Assembly: GCA_028554645.1 (NCBI GenBank) | Contig: JAQOOI010000021.1 | Location: 1,550,001-1,614,000, forward strand | Source of the DNA: Omphalotus guepiniiformis | Taxonomy: Eukaryota > Basidiomycota > Agaricomycetes > Agaricales > Omphalotaceae | Reading direction: 5' to 3' | DNA: 64,000 nucleotides | Part shown: one piece after another, positions 33,447 through 44,942 of the stretch | How positions within the stretch are numbered: the first letter of the stretch is position 1 | Layout of the letters: every line of letters starts with the position of its first letter | The notes under the pieces: model-generated | Told to the model about the DNA's origin: nothing | Database searches by the model: none | Seen by the model: the letters and a program-made list of their open reading frames with translations, nothing else | Position numbers and translations under genes: made by a program

Positions 33447-36400
33447 ATGGACCCAGTCGTTCCACAGGAAATAACCACAGAGCTGACGCAGATTCTCTCG
33501 AATCTCGTGCTAGGTGACAACGAGATTCGGTCCAAGTGCGTAGGGAACTTCAATTGATCGCGAAAAAGACTAAACTTGAATATTGATTCTATGATAACAG
33601 TGCTGAAAAAGCTGTGAATGAACGGCTGGCCCATACGCCAGATTTATATTTGCTGGCATTAGCGCAGTTTGCCATTGCTGCTGATACAGAGGTGGTGAGC
33701 GATCATTTTTTTCATCTTCTAACTTATTCGCTTTCGCTCCATGAGAGGCGCCCAGTGGCACTTAGTGATATTGCTTCGGTGGACATCTGGAGTTGGTCTC
33801 AAAGTGCTGGTTCTGCTGGCAGCAAAATCGAAGAAATTCGGCGATGCATCCAGCCACAACTTCTGTCTTTTGAGTATTTGGCTACCCAGTTCTTGTTCAT
33901 CCGTTTTTCGGAGGTCCAGATACTAGCTCAATCTCATGATGTCCTGTGTTCAATCTGAAAATTGTGCTATTGGATTTACTTCTCCGGGTTTACTTCAATT
34001 CACCTATCCATTTTTGCTAATTCCAGCTTGGCTTTTCAGATGCGCACGTTCTCCTTGGTGCTGCTCCGTCGACTTCTGTTCCGAGCAGTGCCAACGCCGA
34101 ATACTCTCAGTAGTTCAGCGTCAACTTCCACTCCAGCCCCCCAGCCGCCAGCATCTTTTCACTCGCTCTCTGCCCCTCGTCTCACTCTTTATGACCAATT
34201 ATCCACTTCTTCCCTCACTAATCTCGAACGCCTCCTCCTGCACTCATTATCACATGAACCTGCCTCCTCTGTTCGTCGCAAGACTGTCGACACAATAGCA
34301 GATGTTGCTAATCAAGGGATGGCGAGAGGGAGGCCATGGCACGCACTTCAAGCTCAGGTGTTTTCAATGACGCAAGCACAAGGCGTCATGAACGGGGTCA
34401 GAGGGGATGGTCTGAGGGAAAGTGCATACAGAGTGTTTGCTGGATGCCCGAATTTGGTCATGGATCTGCAGACGGATGCAGTTCTCGGTGTGTTAGGGAA
34501 AGGCTTGAGGGATGAAGAGAGCATTGAGGTATTGTACTTGACCCTCTGGCCAATTTTCCATACTTACACACTTATTACACTTAAGGTGCGATATGCTGCG
34601 CTTCTCGCTTCAATAGCATATCTATCAGCTGCTGACCCACATCAACTTGCTCAATCGCTCTCTTTGATGTATCCCATTCTTGAAACTCTGCCGCCTTTAG
34701 CCCAAGCCCTCTCACAACCATCCTCGCACTCCAACATAGACGAAAATAAATCACCAGCTGCACATCTTCGATCCTTCCTTTCAGCATTGACGCCACTGTG
34801 CACCACACACCCCAATCTTTTCCAACCACACCTCAATGCCTTGTTGACTTTTCTGCCACCACTTGTTCTAACCTCCGCCGACCCAGGACCGACACCTACT
34901 GTGCGGGTACCGTTTCCTGCCGGATCTTCTAGCTTAGGCAGCGGCGATAATGGTCGGCAGGGAGCATTTGTGTTCCCTCCCACAGGATCCTCCGGTGGCT
35001 CGCCTTCAAAGTTCAACATGAATGGGCAGTCTCCGCCCTCGTCCGGAGCTTTTGGTTCACCAACATCGTCCAGGAACGAAGACGATGATAGCAAGGATAT
35101 CGATGAAGAGGAAGAGGAGAGACAGACTCTACGACTAAGCGCGTTAGAGCTCATGATCACTTTATGTGAAGCTCGGCCCGGAATGTTCAGGAAAAGTACA
35201 TGGCTTGATGTGAACATTGTGGCTGTATTGATCTAATGATATATGCTTTAGATTCGTCGCATTCTCAAACTTCCGCCACCGGAGTAGGTGTCGGAGAGGG
35301 CTGGATCGGCGTCGTTGTGCGTGCTTGTTTAGAAGGAATGGCAGAGATCGATGAGGACACTCCATATGGTCTTGAAGGAGGCCTAGCAAGGTGGTTAGCT
35401 GATGACGTGAGTTTTCAGCGTGCACTATCCAACTCACTAGCAATGCTGAGTCAATATAAATGTCGCTTAGCCCACAGCTGGTTCAAGTGCAACGGAAAAT
35501 GATTCTCCGCCAGCGTTATACGAACAGAGCTTGGATCGTTTGGCTTGCGCTATGGGTGGCAAAAATGTCCTACCTCCTGCGTTTCAAGTATACTTCCTTT
35601 CTCTTATTTGCTGGACCTGCATCAATCGCGCGTTTTAGTATATACCTTCAATGATGGCAAGCTACGACTGGCGATCACGACACGCAGGGCTTATGGCAAT
35701 TGCTGCGATCGCCGAGGGCACGGGCAAGGTTTGCTCCAATTTCGAATAACACGTGAGTTATCCTCACAAGGCTTCTTCGACAGGTGATGGTCAATGAACT
35801 TGGAAAAGTCGTTGAGTGAGCAACGTGCTTCTTTCAATTCGTTGTACGCGTTTTGACTGGTGAACAGTTTGGTCACCCCGATGTTCATGGACTCGCATCC
35901 AAGGGTGCGATATGCTGCTTGTCAATGTGTGTGAGTGCTCATCCTCTTTCTTTTGATTCTCGCTGCCCTCTTGCTGACAATTACACATTTGATAGCGGGC
36001 AGCTGTGTACAGATTTAGAAGTTTGTGGTTTTGAAATTTCTATGTTTTCAGTACTTATTCAGAATTGCCCGATAGGAAATAATTCAGGAGCAATTTCACA
36101 AGCAATTATTTGCCGTGCTCATACCCACTCTCGAAGACCCTGAACCTCGGTATGTACTATGTATTACCTATCACATAAAATGTGTTCTTCTAAAACCACG
36201 CTCCCTGCAGAGTGCATTCGCATGCAGCTGCTGCCCTCATCAACTTCTGCGAAGGCGTGGAGCGTGAAACACTCTTACCTTATCTCGATCCCATTGTCGA
36301 GCGCCTGCTCAAGCTGCTGAACCCGCATGCGGATTCATCTCAAGTCCGGAGGTATGTGCAGGAGCAGGTCATCACGACGTTGGCAATGGTAGCAGACGCC

Positions 36401-37757
36401 AGTGAGGTGACCTTTGCCAAGGTAAAGCCTTTACTCTTTTTTGTGCCCTTCGATTGAACTTACCTGTCTAAAATTATAGTATTATCAATCGATAATGCCT
36501 TTACTGTTGAATGTGCTTCGAAATGCCGATGGACCAGAATATCGAAGAATGAGAGTGAAAGCAATGGAATGCGCTGGTTTAATTGGTGATTTGGCCATTT
36601 CCATAAGAAGGAATAATGGCTGACTTCTACTGGTTCCTGCTACTCCAGCCATTGCGGTTGGTCGTGAGGTATTCAGGCCAGATTCAAATACGCTGGTCGA
36701 GCTGCTCATCCGGATTCAGAGTGAGTTCTAATCATTCACTCACTCGGTTTGATCGATTTATAGCAAACCCTTTTTTCACAGAAAAGCCCACCGGATCCTC
36801 AGGATACTCAGCTCAGTCACTATCTCATGGGTACTTGGGCGAAGATTTGTCAAGCCATGGGCCCCGAATTTGAGCCATATCTTCCGGTGGTCATGCCTGA
36901 TCTACTCACGACGGCGAGCTCGAAAGCTGATGTGTCGGTGTATGGTATGTGCCTGTTATTACTAGGTCAAATCGTGTGTGACTGAGGATGATAAGATGAT
37001 GACGATGGCAAAATTGAAGAGCGTGAGGGTTGGGAAACCGTCAACATGGATGGACAAACATTAGGCATAAGAACCTCAGCAATCGAAGAAAAGTGTCAGG
37101 CATTCGAGACGATGGTTATCTACGCCTCAACCTTGGGGTCGCGATATGCGCCATACCTTGCGCAGAGTTTAGAGGTGACCCTGCCGGCATTAAGGTTCTA
37201 TTTCCATGATGGTGTGAGGGAGGCTTGTGCAATGTATGCTTTGGGAGTCTCTTTCGGTCATCAATTAACTCATGGTTTTGTGTAGGCTGCTGCCAATGCT
37301 TCTCATGTCCGGCCAGCAATCTGGTACACTGACGAACCAAATGGTTGCTGCAACTTTCCATCAGCTCATCAATGTCATTTCAGACGAACATGATTCGTCC
37401 TTCCTCGCCTCCCTTTTCAAGGCTTTCACGGACTGCACGAAACTCCTTGGGGGCCCTTCTGTGCTTACACCCGAGTTCATCGAGGGTATTGTTGAAGCTT
37501 CGAAACGACAGCTACATACTATCGCTCAAAAGCGGCGCGGGCGAGCAGCGCGTCCACTCAGTTCACTTGAAGACGATAGGGAGGATCTCGCTCTTTTGGA
37601 GGAGATGGAGGACTTTGCGCTGGAAGATATGGGAAAGATGCTGACGATGCTGGATGCCGGGCAGGATCTGCTTGTCGCGGTGTCGAGTGTGAAGGAGTTG
37701 GGATTGAATCAATGTCAAAGTAGTGACGAAGAGGAAGGCCAAGGATTGGCAGAATGA
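33447..37757 (+). CDS. Importin-beta family karyopherin (Kap121/IPO5 type)
   Basis: HEAT-repeat nuclear import receptor. The N-terminus reads MDPVVPQEITTELTQILSNL and EKAVNERLAHTPDLYLLAL, then TEV joined to MRTFSLVLLRRLLFRA, the start of Kap121/IPO5/Kap123 proteins. Downstream blocks include SVRRKTVDTIADVANQGMA, RYAALLASIAYLSAADPHQ, HSHAAAALINFCEGVERETL, YVQEQVITTLAMVADASE and RRMRVKAMECAGLIG. The C-terminal blocks include MVIYASTLGSRYAPYLAQ and an acidic end SSDEEEGQ. An Asp/Glu-rich linker (DDDSKDIDEEEEERQTLR) near 35090 matches the acidic loop of IPO5. An unusually long intron (about 345 nt, 33695-34039) follows the second exon, and many short introns split the second half. Full length is estimated at about 1,050 residues. 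IPO4/Kap123 is the close alternative. Confidence 0.85.
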
Positions 37758-38153
37758 AGAACTTTAGAATTGTAATCTAAGCATGGTGCTTTATCTATAT
37801 GCTTGTGTCTGTTGTTGGCCGCTAACCGCAAAATGTATTTATTATACTCATACCTCAGATTGCAATACATATATGTAGTACGAGACCACGCTAGCTCTTT
37901 GAAGCTCAACAGTTGGTCGTTGATACCGTACATGGTAAGTAGTTATGAATGATACTATACATACAATTTCATTATTCAATGATTGCTCTAGACACTTGGC
38001 CTGAGCCGAGCTGTAGCAATTGTCTCTCTACGCCACCATGATGAGGGTGATGAAGGTGGCGAGTGTTGCTTATCTTGTCTGCTTGTAATCCTGGAGAAGA
38101 TGTGCGAAAGTTTGAAATCCGACACAACCTATTCAATTGAACAGTTCCCATAC
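37758..38153. other. Convergent intergenic region, importin and EAF6
   Basis: 396 bp between stop codons; AT-rich, with ATATGTAGTACG-type sequence near 37870 and no coding signal. Confidence 0.4.
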
Positions 38154-38822
38154 CTAATCCTCATCAGCCAATCTTGCTCTTTTCGTCGGCCTTCTGCCAG
38201 AAGAAGTGGTGGTTGCTACAGACTCTTCATCACTGATTGTTCCCGCACTCCTACGTGTACTGGCCCTCTTCCTACGTTGATATTCTTTATCCCTTGCTAG
38301 CTTGTTTTGCTGAGCGGTAGTCAGCCCTTCATTCCTAGGAGCCGGGGGTACAATGACGGTGGTGACACCGGGTGTAGTTTGCTTGGAGAAATCATCCTCT
38401 ACTACGCCATTTTCTTCGGACATTAGTTCGAGAGACTTAAAAACCCGATTGAACATTTGACACCACGATGAATACGTGAAGCGCACGCACCTTAGAGTAC
38501 GTCAGGCTGCTGTTTGAAAATATTCGGTCATGTTCAGCTGCTTCTGGGCGTCTTCGTCCCGTAGTCTGATTCTTCAGATAATTTTCAAAGCCTTGAATGA
38601 GGTTTCCGCCACTATGCGAGCCGGTTTCAGATAGGTATGTGCCTTCGAGAGTAAAAATCTGTGCCTCTACTTGGGCCTAAAGAAGACTGAGACACATAAG
38701 GTAAATTATAAGAGCTGACGGACGAGTTTCTTGTCTATAGCCCTCTTCTTAGGAATAGAAGTAGCAAGCTCCTTTCTGATAGCTTCATACCGAGCTTTGA
38801 TATCGTCAGCGGTGTCGGTCAT
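38154..38822 (-). CDS. EAF6: Eaf6, subunit of NuA4/MYST histone acetyltransferase complexes
   Basis: Small coiled-coil subunit of NuA4 (and of NuA3 in yeast, HBO1/MOZ complexes in animals). The start (38822) reads MTDTADDIKARYEAIRKELA; then comes the coiled coil KKRAIDKKLAQVEAQIFTLE and GTYLSETGSHSGGNLIQGF, ENYLKNQTTGRRRPE and RIFSNSSLTY. The 'E-x-x-YL-x-x-T...GN-I-GF-x-YL' sequence is the Eaf6 signature. A basic, serine-rich C-terminus ends KRARLADED, a likely nuclear localisation tail. Intron boundaries fall near 38460-38490 and 38680-38720. The start codon faces that of RPT5 across 106 bp. Confidence 0.85.
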
Positions 38823-38928
38823 GGAAAGAGCAGATATGTTTGTCTGTGTATTGCTAGAGCTTCTGAATAAGGACGCGTCACGGTCAATTTAGCGTTCAGG
38901 GAATTCGCAACTCTCATCTCTGCCCTTC
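38823..38928. promoter_or_regulatory. Shared 106-bp divergent promoter (EAF6 / RPT5)
   Basis: Opposed start codons leave 106 bp, with no TATA box. A GACGCGTCACGGTCA segment (38872-38886) is a plausible regulatory core, but I have no motif match to name. Confidence 0.5.
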
Positions 38929-40546
38929 ATGTCTTCTGCTCAGCCTCCTTCAGACCCTCCTTCAAATCCAGAGAAACAACCGGATTCCTCCCAACAATCA
39001 TCGACAGATCCCCAGCAAGATGCAGCACCCATGGATACGACCCCCGACCAGCCTGCAGAGGAAACTTGGGATGACATTCCTGCAGATATCATGTCTTTAA
39101 GCACCGACGAGATTCTTACAAGAATACGGCTCATTGATAACGACATCAAGGCTCGTACAGGACTCGCTTTACACGTGTATTTGCGATATTCATTATTCCA
39201 TTTAGGTTATGCGTTCAGAAACCGTTCGACTGCAACATGAGCAGAGTGTCATGAAAGAGAAAATACGTGACAACGGCGAGAAGATAAAACAGAATAAGGT
39301 TCTACCGTATCTTGTTGGAAATGTTGTTGAGGTGTGTATCTTGCTGCGTCATTTTAGTGCGCATTTATAACCGCTTGTTGAGATCCTCGATGTCGACCCA
39401 GAAGTAGAGGAGGATGGGGCAAACCAGGACCTTGACTCCATGCGTAAAGGGAAATGCGCCGTCATCAAGACCTCCACACGCCAGACGGTCTTTCTTCCTA
39501 TGATTGGTCTCGTTCCGCCAGAGCAACTTAAGCCTGGCGATCTGGTTGGCGTCAACAAAGACTCGTACCTCGTTCTTGACTCTCTTCCAGCAGAATTTGA
39601 CTCGCGGGTCAAGGCAATGGAAGTTGATGAACGACCAACAGAGACATATACCGACATCGGTGGTTTGGAGAAACAGATCGAGGAACTAGTAGAAGCCATT
39701 GTATTGCCCATGCAGGAGATGGAGAGGTTTAAGACGTTGGGAATCAAGCCGCCGAAGGGATGCTTGATGTACGGTCCTCCTGGGACAGGCAAGACTCTGC
39801 TTGCACGAGCTTGCGCTGCCCAAACTCAGGCGTGTTACTTAAAGTTGGCTGGTCCATCACTGGTGCAGATGTTTATTGGTGATGGTGCTAAACTTGTTCG
39901 AGATGCTTTTGCCCTTGCCAAGGAGAAAGCTCCCGCTATCATTTTCATCGACGAGTTGGACGCAATAGGAACCAAACGTTTTGACTCTGACAAGAGTGGA
40001 GATCGTGAGGTCCAGAGAACTATGTTGGAGCTACTCAATCAGTTGGATGGCTTTAGCAGTGATGAACGTATCAAGGTAGTCTTGGTCCTTTAACTTCTGT
40101 CAAATCGAGCTAAAGAGAAGTGACTCGTGGTTGCTTGCAAATCTTGATTACAGGTCATAGCTGCTACGAACCGAATTGACATTTTGGATCCCGCACTTCT
40201 TCGATCTGGGCGTCTAGACAGGAAGATAGAATTTCCTCTGCCCAATGAAACTGCACGTGCGCGGATTCTGGAGATTCACTCTCGGAAGATGACTTTATCG
40301 GACGACGTCAACTTTGAGGAACTAGCCAGGAGTACAGACGAGTTTAATGCAGCACAGTTGAAGGCTACGTGTGTGGAAGCTGGCATGATTGCATTGAGGG
40401 AAGGTGCATCGAAACTCAATCACGAGCACTTTTTGTCTGGTATCGCAGAGGGTGAGCCCTATGTCATGCCGACTAAACCGCCTATTGACACTTTGTTTTA
40501 TCCAGTGCAAAGCAAGAAGAAGAATGACCTTATGTACTTTGCATAG
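38929..40546 (+). CDS. RPT5: Rpt5, AAA-ATPase of the 26S proteasome base
   Basis: One of six ATPases that unfold substrates and open the 20S gate. A disordered N-terminus with many Pro/Ser/Gln is followed by a coiled coil ([20 protein letters not shown]), then [19 protein letters not shown] and the OB domain. Walker A GPPGTGKT and Walker [15 protein letters not shown] are intact, as are the SRH ([20 protein letters not shown]) and the Rpt5-type C-terminal helix. Homology places the first intron at 39151-39205 with a GC donor (AAG|GCTCGT), since the GT alternative would give a 31-nt intron and insert eight extra residues in the coiled coil. The C-terminus is Y-F-A, where the usual HbYX tail of Rpt5 has tyrosine as the penultimate residue. 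Introns follow near 39331-39383 and 40076-40153. Confidence 0.95.
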
Positions 40547-41432
40547 TATTTGTGGTGTGTTACGTCCAGATAATCAACGCACCTTCTATATGCTCTCGTT
40601 GCAGAAATTTTTGACCTTTCAGGCAATGGTACGACTGCAGACTGAGATAGAGGGCAATTCTCACTGAGATTTTGTTTGTGTGCCTGTATGCAACGACCCT
40701 TGCGAGGATACGGAGAATCAAATGACATCTTCAGGTCCGTGAGATTCCTTTTGCTCTCCACTTACTGCTGCTATTGTCAATGGCAGTACGATCTTCGGCA
40801 TAATGCGCGCTTCTTCAAGCTTCTTCAGGGTTCTACGTCCAGGCAAAGGAAGGCAAAGGAGGACTTTCAATTTCCATGAGTGACTTGTGGGGCTGTGCGC
40901 GCGTTCTGGAGCCAGAATCACACGTTCCCCAATGAGATTCGGCACGGCAATGGGCATAGAACGATGCTCATCGCTCGGATGGTGAAGAGAGCAAGTTTTA
41001 GATCTTATCGAAGGGGATGGTGTATGTGCACCACATGCAGAGTCATGCTCGAACATTCGTGCACGTTCATACCGACGGCATAGCGCTGGATTATCGGATG
41101 GAATTGACATATATGGTAACGGCGGTCTTACGCCGTCGTGGTTTTCGCGTCCGACTTGCTTCGATTCTGGTCCTCCAGTGTCCTTGAGTTGTCCTTCCAG
41201 CCCTTCCAGCCCTTGAATGTTTCTCGGAACTTAAATCCGTTTGCATCCTACCAATCAGAATTCAGGATCTATCAATCGTATGCAACACGCACAAATGAGA
41301 ACACATGTCCAGTACTTCCGCATTCAAGGCGTAGGCGTTATATAAATAGGTGCAGGTTTCTTCAATGTTGCCCCAACGAACTCAGTTCACAAATTATCTA
41401 CCCACCTCGACTCCCCCTTCTTACGATCTCTC
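40547..41432. other. Intergenic region, RPT5 3' side and secreted-protein promoter
   Basis: 886 bp, no supported gene. A TATA box (TTATATAAATAGG, 41338-41350) stands 83 bp before the secreted-protein ATG. Short direct repeats are present: AGGCAAAGGA tandem at about 40842-40862, and CCCTTCCAG-type units near 41190-41212. Confidence 0.55.
41338..41350 (+). promoter_or_regulatory. TATA box of the small secreted protein gene
   Basis: TATATAAATA is a full TATA consensus, rare in this window and suited to strong, regulated expression. It stands 83 bp upstream of the ATG. Confidence 0.6.
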
Positions 41433-42064
41433 ATGCACTTCCTTCGATCCGCCCTCCTCCTTATCCTACCTCTGCTGGCTTCTGTTATAGCTGCACCTCT
41501 TGCACGTCAAGATTCCCGGGGAGTAATTGTTTCCCCTGCCAATGGGGCAATCATCAACCCCGGTGATACCTTTGACTTCTCGTACAGTGCCAGAGGGGAC
41601 TATGGCATCACGAGCTTGAACTATACAGTCTTCTTGTTGACCACCATGCCTACTGATTTCGGACCCTCCAACGAGTTTGCCACTGGCCATTACTTTGGTC
41701 GTTTCGCCGAACCAAACTATCCAGGTATGTATCTGCTTGATCTACATACAGAAATGTCTGACCGAATGTTGACGACATCAGGCAACCCAAATCCTCCTAA
41801 CCCAGCCCCAGCGCAACTTGTCATGCCTGACTTCTCCAAAGATCCTGGAGGTTTCGGTACTGGCATGTCCGACACTAATGGCAAATTTTATTTGACCGTT
41901 ATGGAGGAATATGTTACTGGCCAGGTTAGTTTTTGCAACATTCAGACTCTTTTTACAGCTAGCTTACCAAGTGGTTCTAGGGTTCGGTTGGTTCGTTCAT
42001 CAGTCTCGCCGTCAACGAGATCATGTATAATGTGACCTCGAATGACTCAACTTCTGCTGTTTGA
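41433..42064 (+). CDS. Small secreted protein, basidiomycete family (paralogue A)
   Basis: The N-terminus MHFLRSALLLILPLLASVIA with AAPLAR is a clear signal peptide, likely cut after SVIAA. The mature protein starts with the block VIVSPANGAIINPGDTFDF and continues SYSARGDYGITSLNYTVFLL, ATGHYFGRFAEPNYPG, LVMPDFSKDPGGFGTG, and EEYVTGQ joined to GSVGSFISLAVNEIMY. It ends NDSTSAV. Three exons, introns at about 41725-41781 and 41925-41981. A second member lies at 61017-61647, sharing the PANG-x-x-I-x-PGE/D-x-F, ARGH-F and MPDFS-x-x-x-x-GFGTG blocks. I know of no assigned function. The opening PANG/PG-F-Y block recalls an Ig-like beta sandwich fold at the cell surface (inference). No transmembrane or GPI signal is evident. 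Confidence 0.8.
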
Positions 42065-42712
42065 TGAAAATTACGGACTACTTTTCTGCTGCGGACTCTT
42101 TGTTACTGCACCTTGCAGCTTCTGACAATTGGACTGTCGCCCAACGAGGATTATCTCGTTACGGTGCTCGTGAACGATTGCACACCTTTACGAACCCTTT
42201 AGCTACCACTGTATGTACCCCTTAGCTTCTGACGGACGTGCACGGACTACAAGGCATTATACTTACTAGACTCGATGTTATAATTACTTTGCTTACTTTA
42301 CAATTACTTAGAAAGGACATCTGCTAACCTTTCTACCCTGTTTTCCAAGGCGCTCACAAAAAGGCGCTCAATTTTCTTTTGTGTTGATGGTGTCGATACA
42401 CAAAAGCTAGTTGTACATGTATGTACGTGAGCTCTACCATCGATGAGGGTAATTGGGCATATTATCTCCACTGGCAATGCACTTCTTGTACCATGTATTG
42501 CTTTTGTCTTGAATGGGATGCTGTTAGGTACACGAGTGTATGGATCATGTAGGAAGTCAACTCACATTGAAGGGAGTAGATAAAAAAATCCCTTCGCAAT
42601 GATGCAGGTGAGATACAGTACAAGCCGTTGTGTCTAGACAGTCGGAGTCGATGATCGCAGGCCTAGGGTTACCAAGTCGCTCTGGACTTCATTCATGATT
42701 GTACTCAAACAT
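42065..42712. other. Intergenic region between secreted protein and RRP40
   Basis: 648 bp between convergent stops. Near 42115-42230 a stretch is open in two frames (DNWTVAQRGLSRYGARE in one) but lacks a start or a recognised domain, and may be chance or a degenerate remnant. Otherwise featureless. Confidence 0.4.
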
Positions 42713-43574
42713 TCATGACCATTTCTCGAGCAAAGCTTGAACACCCTTCTCGTCCGCACCAGCACCGTCAGGGTCCACCGCCTCTATAGCTTGTGTTACA
42801 GCAATTGTGTGCTTCAAATCTTTAGAATTTATCCACACTCGTCCATTCAATCCGACTGCGACTTCCAATGGAAATGCAGCACCGAGAAGGGGCAGAAGAA
42901 AGTGATTCGGGTCCAAAAGTCTGAGGCAACGATGGGCATACGCAAACTTTGAATGGGAAATAGAAACGTACTGTCGACACATCCTCAAACTACATCTCAC
43001 AAGGAATCCGCCTTTTAGTTCGCCATAACCTTCTGCTTTGCGTGTTTGTGCATCAAAGCATTCTAATTCTGGCTCCATATCTTTGTGTGCCAGAGACACT
43101 CTTGCATAAACCAGGCTGCCAACCTGATAAATGCTGCATTTCAACGAGACATGAGACTACACCAAAATCAAAATACCTTCAAGTTTGGTTTGTTTCGCTT
43201 GCTAGCACCCTCGAACGCCAATCCATCCAAATTGGCAGAATGTGCGGATCCGATATCGAGACGAAACCCTTCTCCTTGCCTCTGTACCACGACGCCTATA
43301 ACTGCTTCCTGCGGCGCTGGGACATACTAGATGTCTTGATGATTAGTGCCATGAGATAGTGAGAGAAACGGGTACTGACGCGCCTGGAATTGCTCTCCAC
43401 CCACCATTTACTGCCATTCGCAGAATGATTTAGTGTACCTGCACGGGTGCACACAACCGACGGCGACGTCCGAGCAACACTAGCTGATACGTTGTTGGTC
43501 TGTATAAGACCTGGACCGAGCTTGAGATTTACGTGCTGAGCAGGCACCTGCTCGCCAGGAAGAACGATGGACAT
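42713..43574 (-). CDS. RRP40: Rrp40, RNA exosome cap subunit (EXOSC3)
   Basis: S1/KH cap subunit of the nuclear and cytoplasmic exosome. The start (43574) reads MSIVLPGEQVPAQHVNLKLG, the N-domain of Rrp40; the S1-like part reads GTLNHSANGSKWWVESNSRR, RYVPAAQEAVIGVV-type sequence and EGFRLDIGSAHSANLDGLAF. The following exons give KVGSLVYARVSLAHKDMEPE and LECFDAQTRKAEGYGELKGG, then the KH region VAVGLNGRVWINSKDLKHTI. The protein ends LLEKWS. Five exons at least. The GLNGRVWIN motif is the degenerate KH signature (GxNGxxWI) of Rrp40. It diverges from VPS37 with 61 bp between start codons. Confidence 0.92.
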
Positions 43575-43635
43575 GTGGAAGTTGGTGATAAAGCCGACGC
43601 GACTCAGACTTTCACTAATACCATCCACTACAATA
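43575..43635. promoter_or_regulatory. Very short divergent promoter, 61 bp (RRP40 / VPS37)
   Basis: Both start codons lie within 61 bp, so the 5' UTRs must be tiny or the transcripts must overlap. It contains a CACTAATACCATCC stretch and no TATA box. Confidence 0.6.
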
Positions 43636-44377
43636 ATGTCGTCCGACGTCGTAACACAGCTCACCATCGACTTTCCAGAACTCGCTCATTTATCGTATGT
43701 TATCATCATGATAACAAGAGATGATCCTTAACTTGTGTCGTTTTCAAATATAGTCGACAAGACTTGGAAGATGTGCTTTCGGACCACAATTACTTCCAGG
43801 CCATATTTCACTCCCTTCCCCGAGTCAAGGCCATGTACGATGGTCAAGCTGAACTTGGAATGGCGAATCAGTCTATTGCACGTCAGTGATACCGTGCATT
43901 GCTCGCTCTCAAGCCTGATCGTTGTTGCGTGAATCAGAGAACAATCTGACCTTACAAGAAAGACTGTATTCCCTAAGAGCGGAAACCCAGGAAGCTTTCG
44001 ACGACGCGAAAGCGTTAGAAGCCAGGTGGAAGGAACTAGAGAAAGAACAGAGGGATGTATACCAGGTTCGTGACATTAACGTATCTCGTCGTACTCTCAA
44101 TTGAAGCAGATACCAGCGCTTTACACCCCAGTTCCTACTCTTGAGATTGCGTCATAGTGCGACCGCTCAAGACGATGCGTCCGAGGCACTTGCTTCTGCA
44201 TTCATCCAGCAGCAATCCCCAGGCCCTTCAGATGGGGGATCAGGCACTGCGACGCCAAGTGGGAAGGAGATCGATGACTTTATCAAGGAGTTCAAAGAAT
44301 CAAGGAAAGTATATCATAAACGTGCTATGTGGTGTGACAAGTGGTCGAAAGGGCAAGTCGAATGGAGAGATGATTGA
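43636..44377 (+). CDS. VPS37: Vps37-like ESCRT-I subunit (Mod(r) domain)
   Basis: ESCRT-I sorts ubiquitylated membrane proteins into multivesicular bodies. Exon 1 reads MSSDVVTQLTIDFPELAHLS; an intron (43695-43753) leads to RQDLEDVLSDHNYFQAIFHS, then LPRVKAMYDGQAELGMAN. The Mod(r) coiled coil continues ENNLTLQERLYSLRAETQEA and DDAKALEARWKELEKEQRDV. The last exon gives RYTPQFLLLRLRHSATAQDD followed by SEALASAFI and a C-terminal helix EIDDFIKEFKESRKVYHKRA ending VEWRDD. The order coiled coil, 'Y-x-PxxLLxRL', 'SExLAxxF', 'F-x-x-F...R-x-Y-x-x-R' is that of Vps37. A short palindrome (GTTATCATCATGATAAC) lies in intron 1. Confidence 0.85.
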
Positions 44378-44942
44378 GAGCTAGACGGCTTGCAGGACCG
44401 GTAAGTTCTCAAAGAATTCTCATTATACTTTCATTACATTTAATTGCTTCTTTCAGAGCACACTTTTATGTCAGGATACCTCACATGGATGCCAACTATC
44501 ATCATCCTACTCTCACTGACCTTTGAGCGGAATGAGCTCGGAGTGTTTTAGGCGTTTTAACAAATCATCTGAAGATCTGAACGATCGTTCCTATTCACGT
44601 TACTGCGCCTTTAAAGCACCGGCTCCAAATCCACCCCAGCTTTCGTTAGAAACTTCGGATAGTCCGCGGTTAAACTCACGCACAAATGCTCTCCGCCGAG
44701 TCTTGTGAATCACCCGGATACGCTATCTATTGAATCGCTTTCCTACGACGGAAGCATAGTAATTCTAGCACTGTGCTGTGTCTTGCATCCATCCGATGGT
44801 CTTTAAAACCGGAGGTAATACAAGGCCATAATGTCACTTACAAGCTATTCCTACGAATATCAAATTACCTCAGCCCTTCTGTCTGGTTCGTATAAAGGTG
44901 CTTAAGAAGTGATACTAGTCGTGCGTTCGTGCAACTCGAGAT
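44378..44942. other. Intergenic, VPS37 3' side and LPMO promoter
   Basis: 565 bp, no supported gene; the frame at 44523-44708 has no family pattern. TATAAAGG at 44891-44898 stands 45 bp before the LPMO ATG. Confidence 0.5.
44891..44898 (+). promoter_or_regulatory. TATA box of the AA9 LPMO gene
   Basis: TATAAAGG, 45 bp upstream of the start codon, in line with strongly inducible secreted-enzyme genes. Confidence 0.5.

Noticed and set aside
39175..39205. 31-nt GT-AG intron in RPT5
   Set aside because: Too short for this genome and leaves eight extra residues in a conserved coiled coil; the GC-AG alternative is 55 nt and aligns without a gap.
19031..40546. Proteasome or RNA-decay gene cluster as a functional unit
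   Set aside because: RPN14 and RPT5, and the ZFC3H1-like gene and RRP40, are separated by many unrelated genes with independent promoters; co-location is probably chance.
42115..42230. Possible extra exon or gene remnant after the first secreted protein
   Set aside because: Open in two frames but with no start, no domain and no match to the paralogue at 61 kb.
44523..44708. 61-codon frame between VPS37 and the LPMO
   Set aside because: Mixed composition, no homology pattern, no promoter signal.
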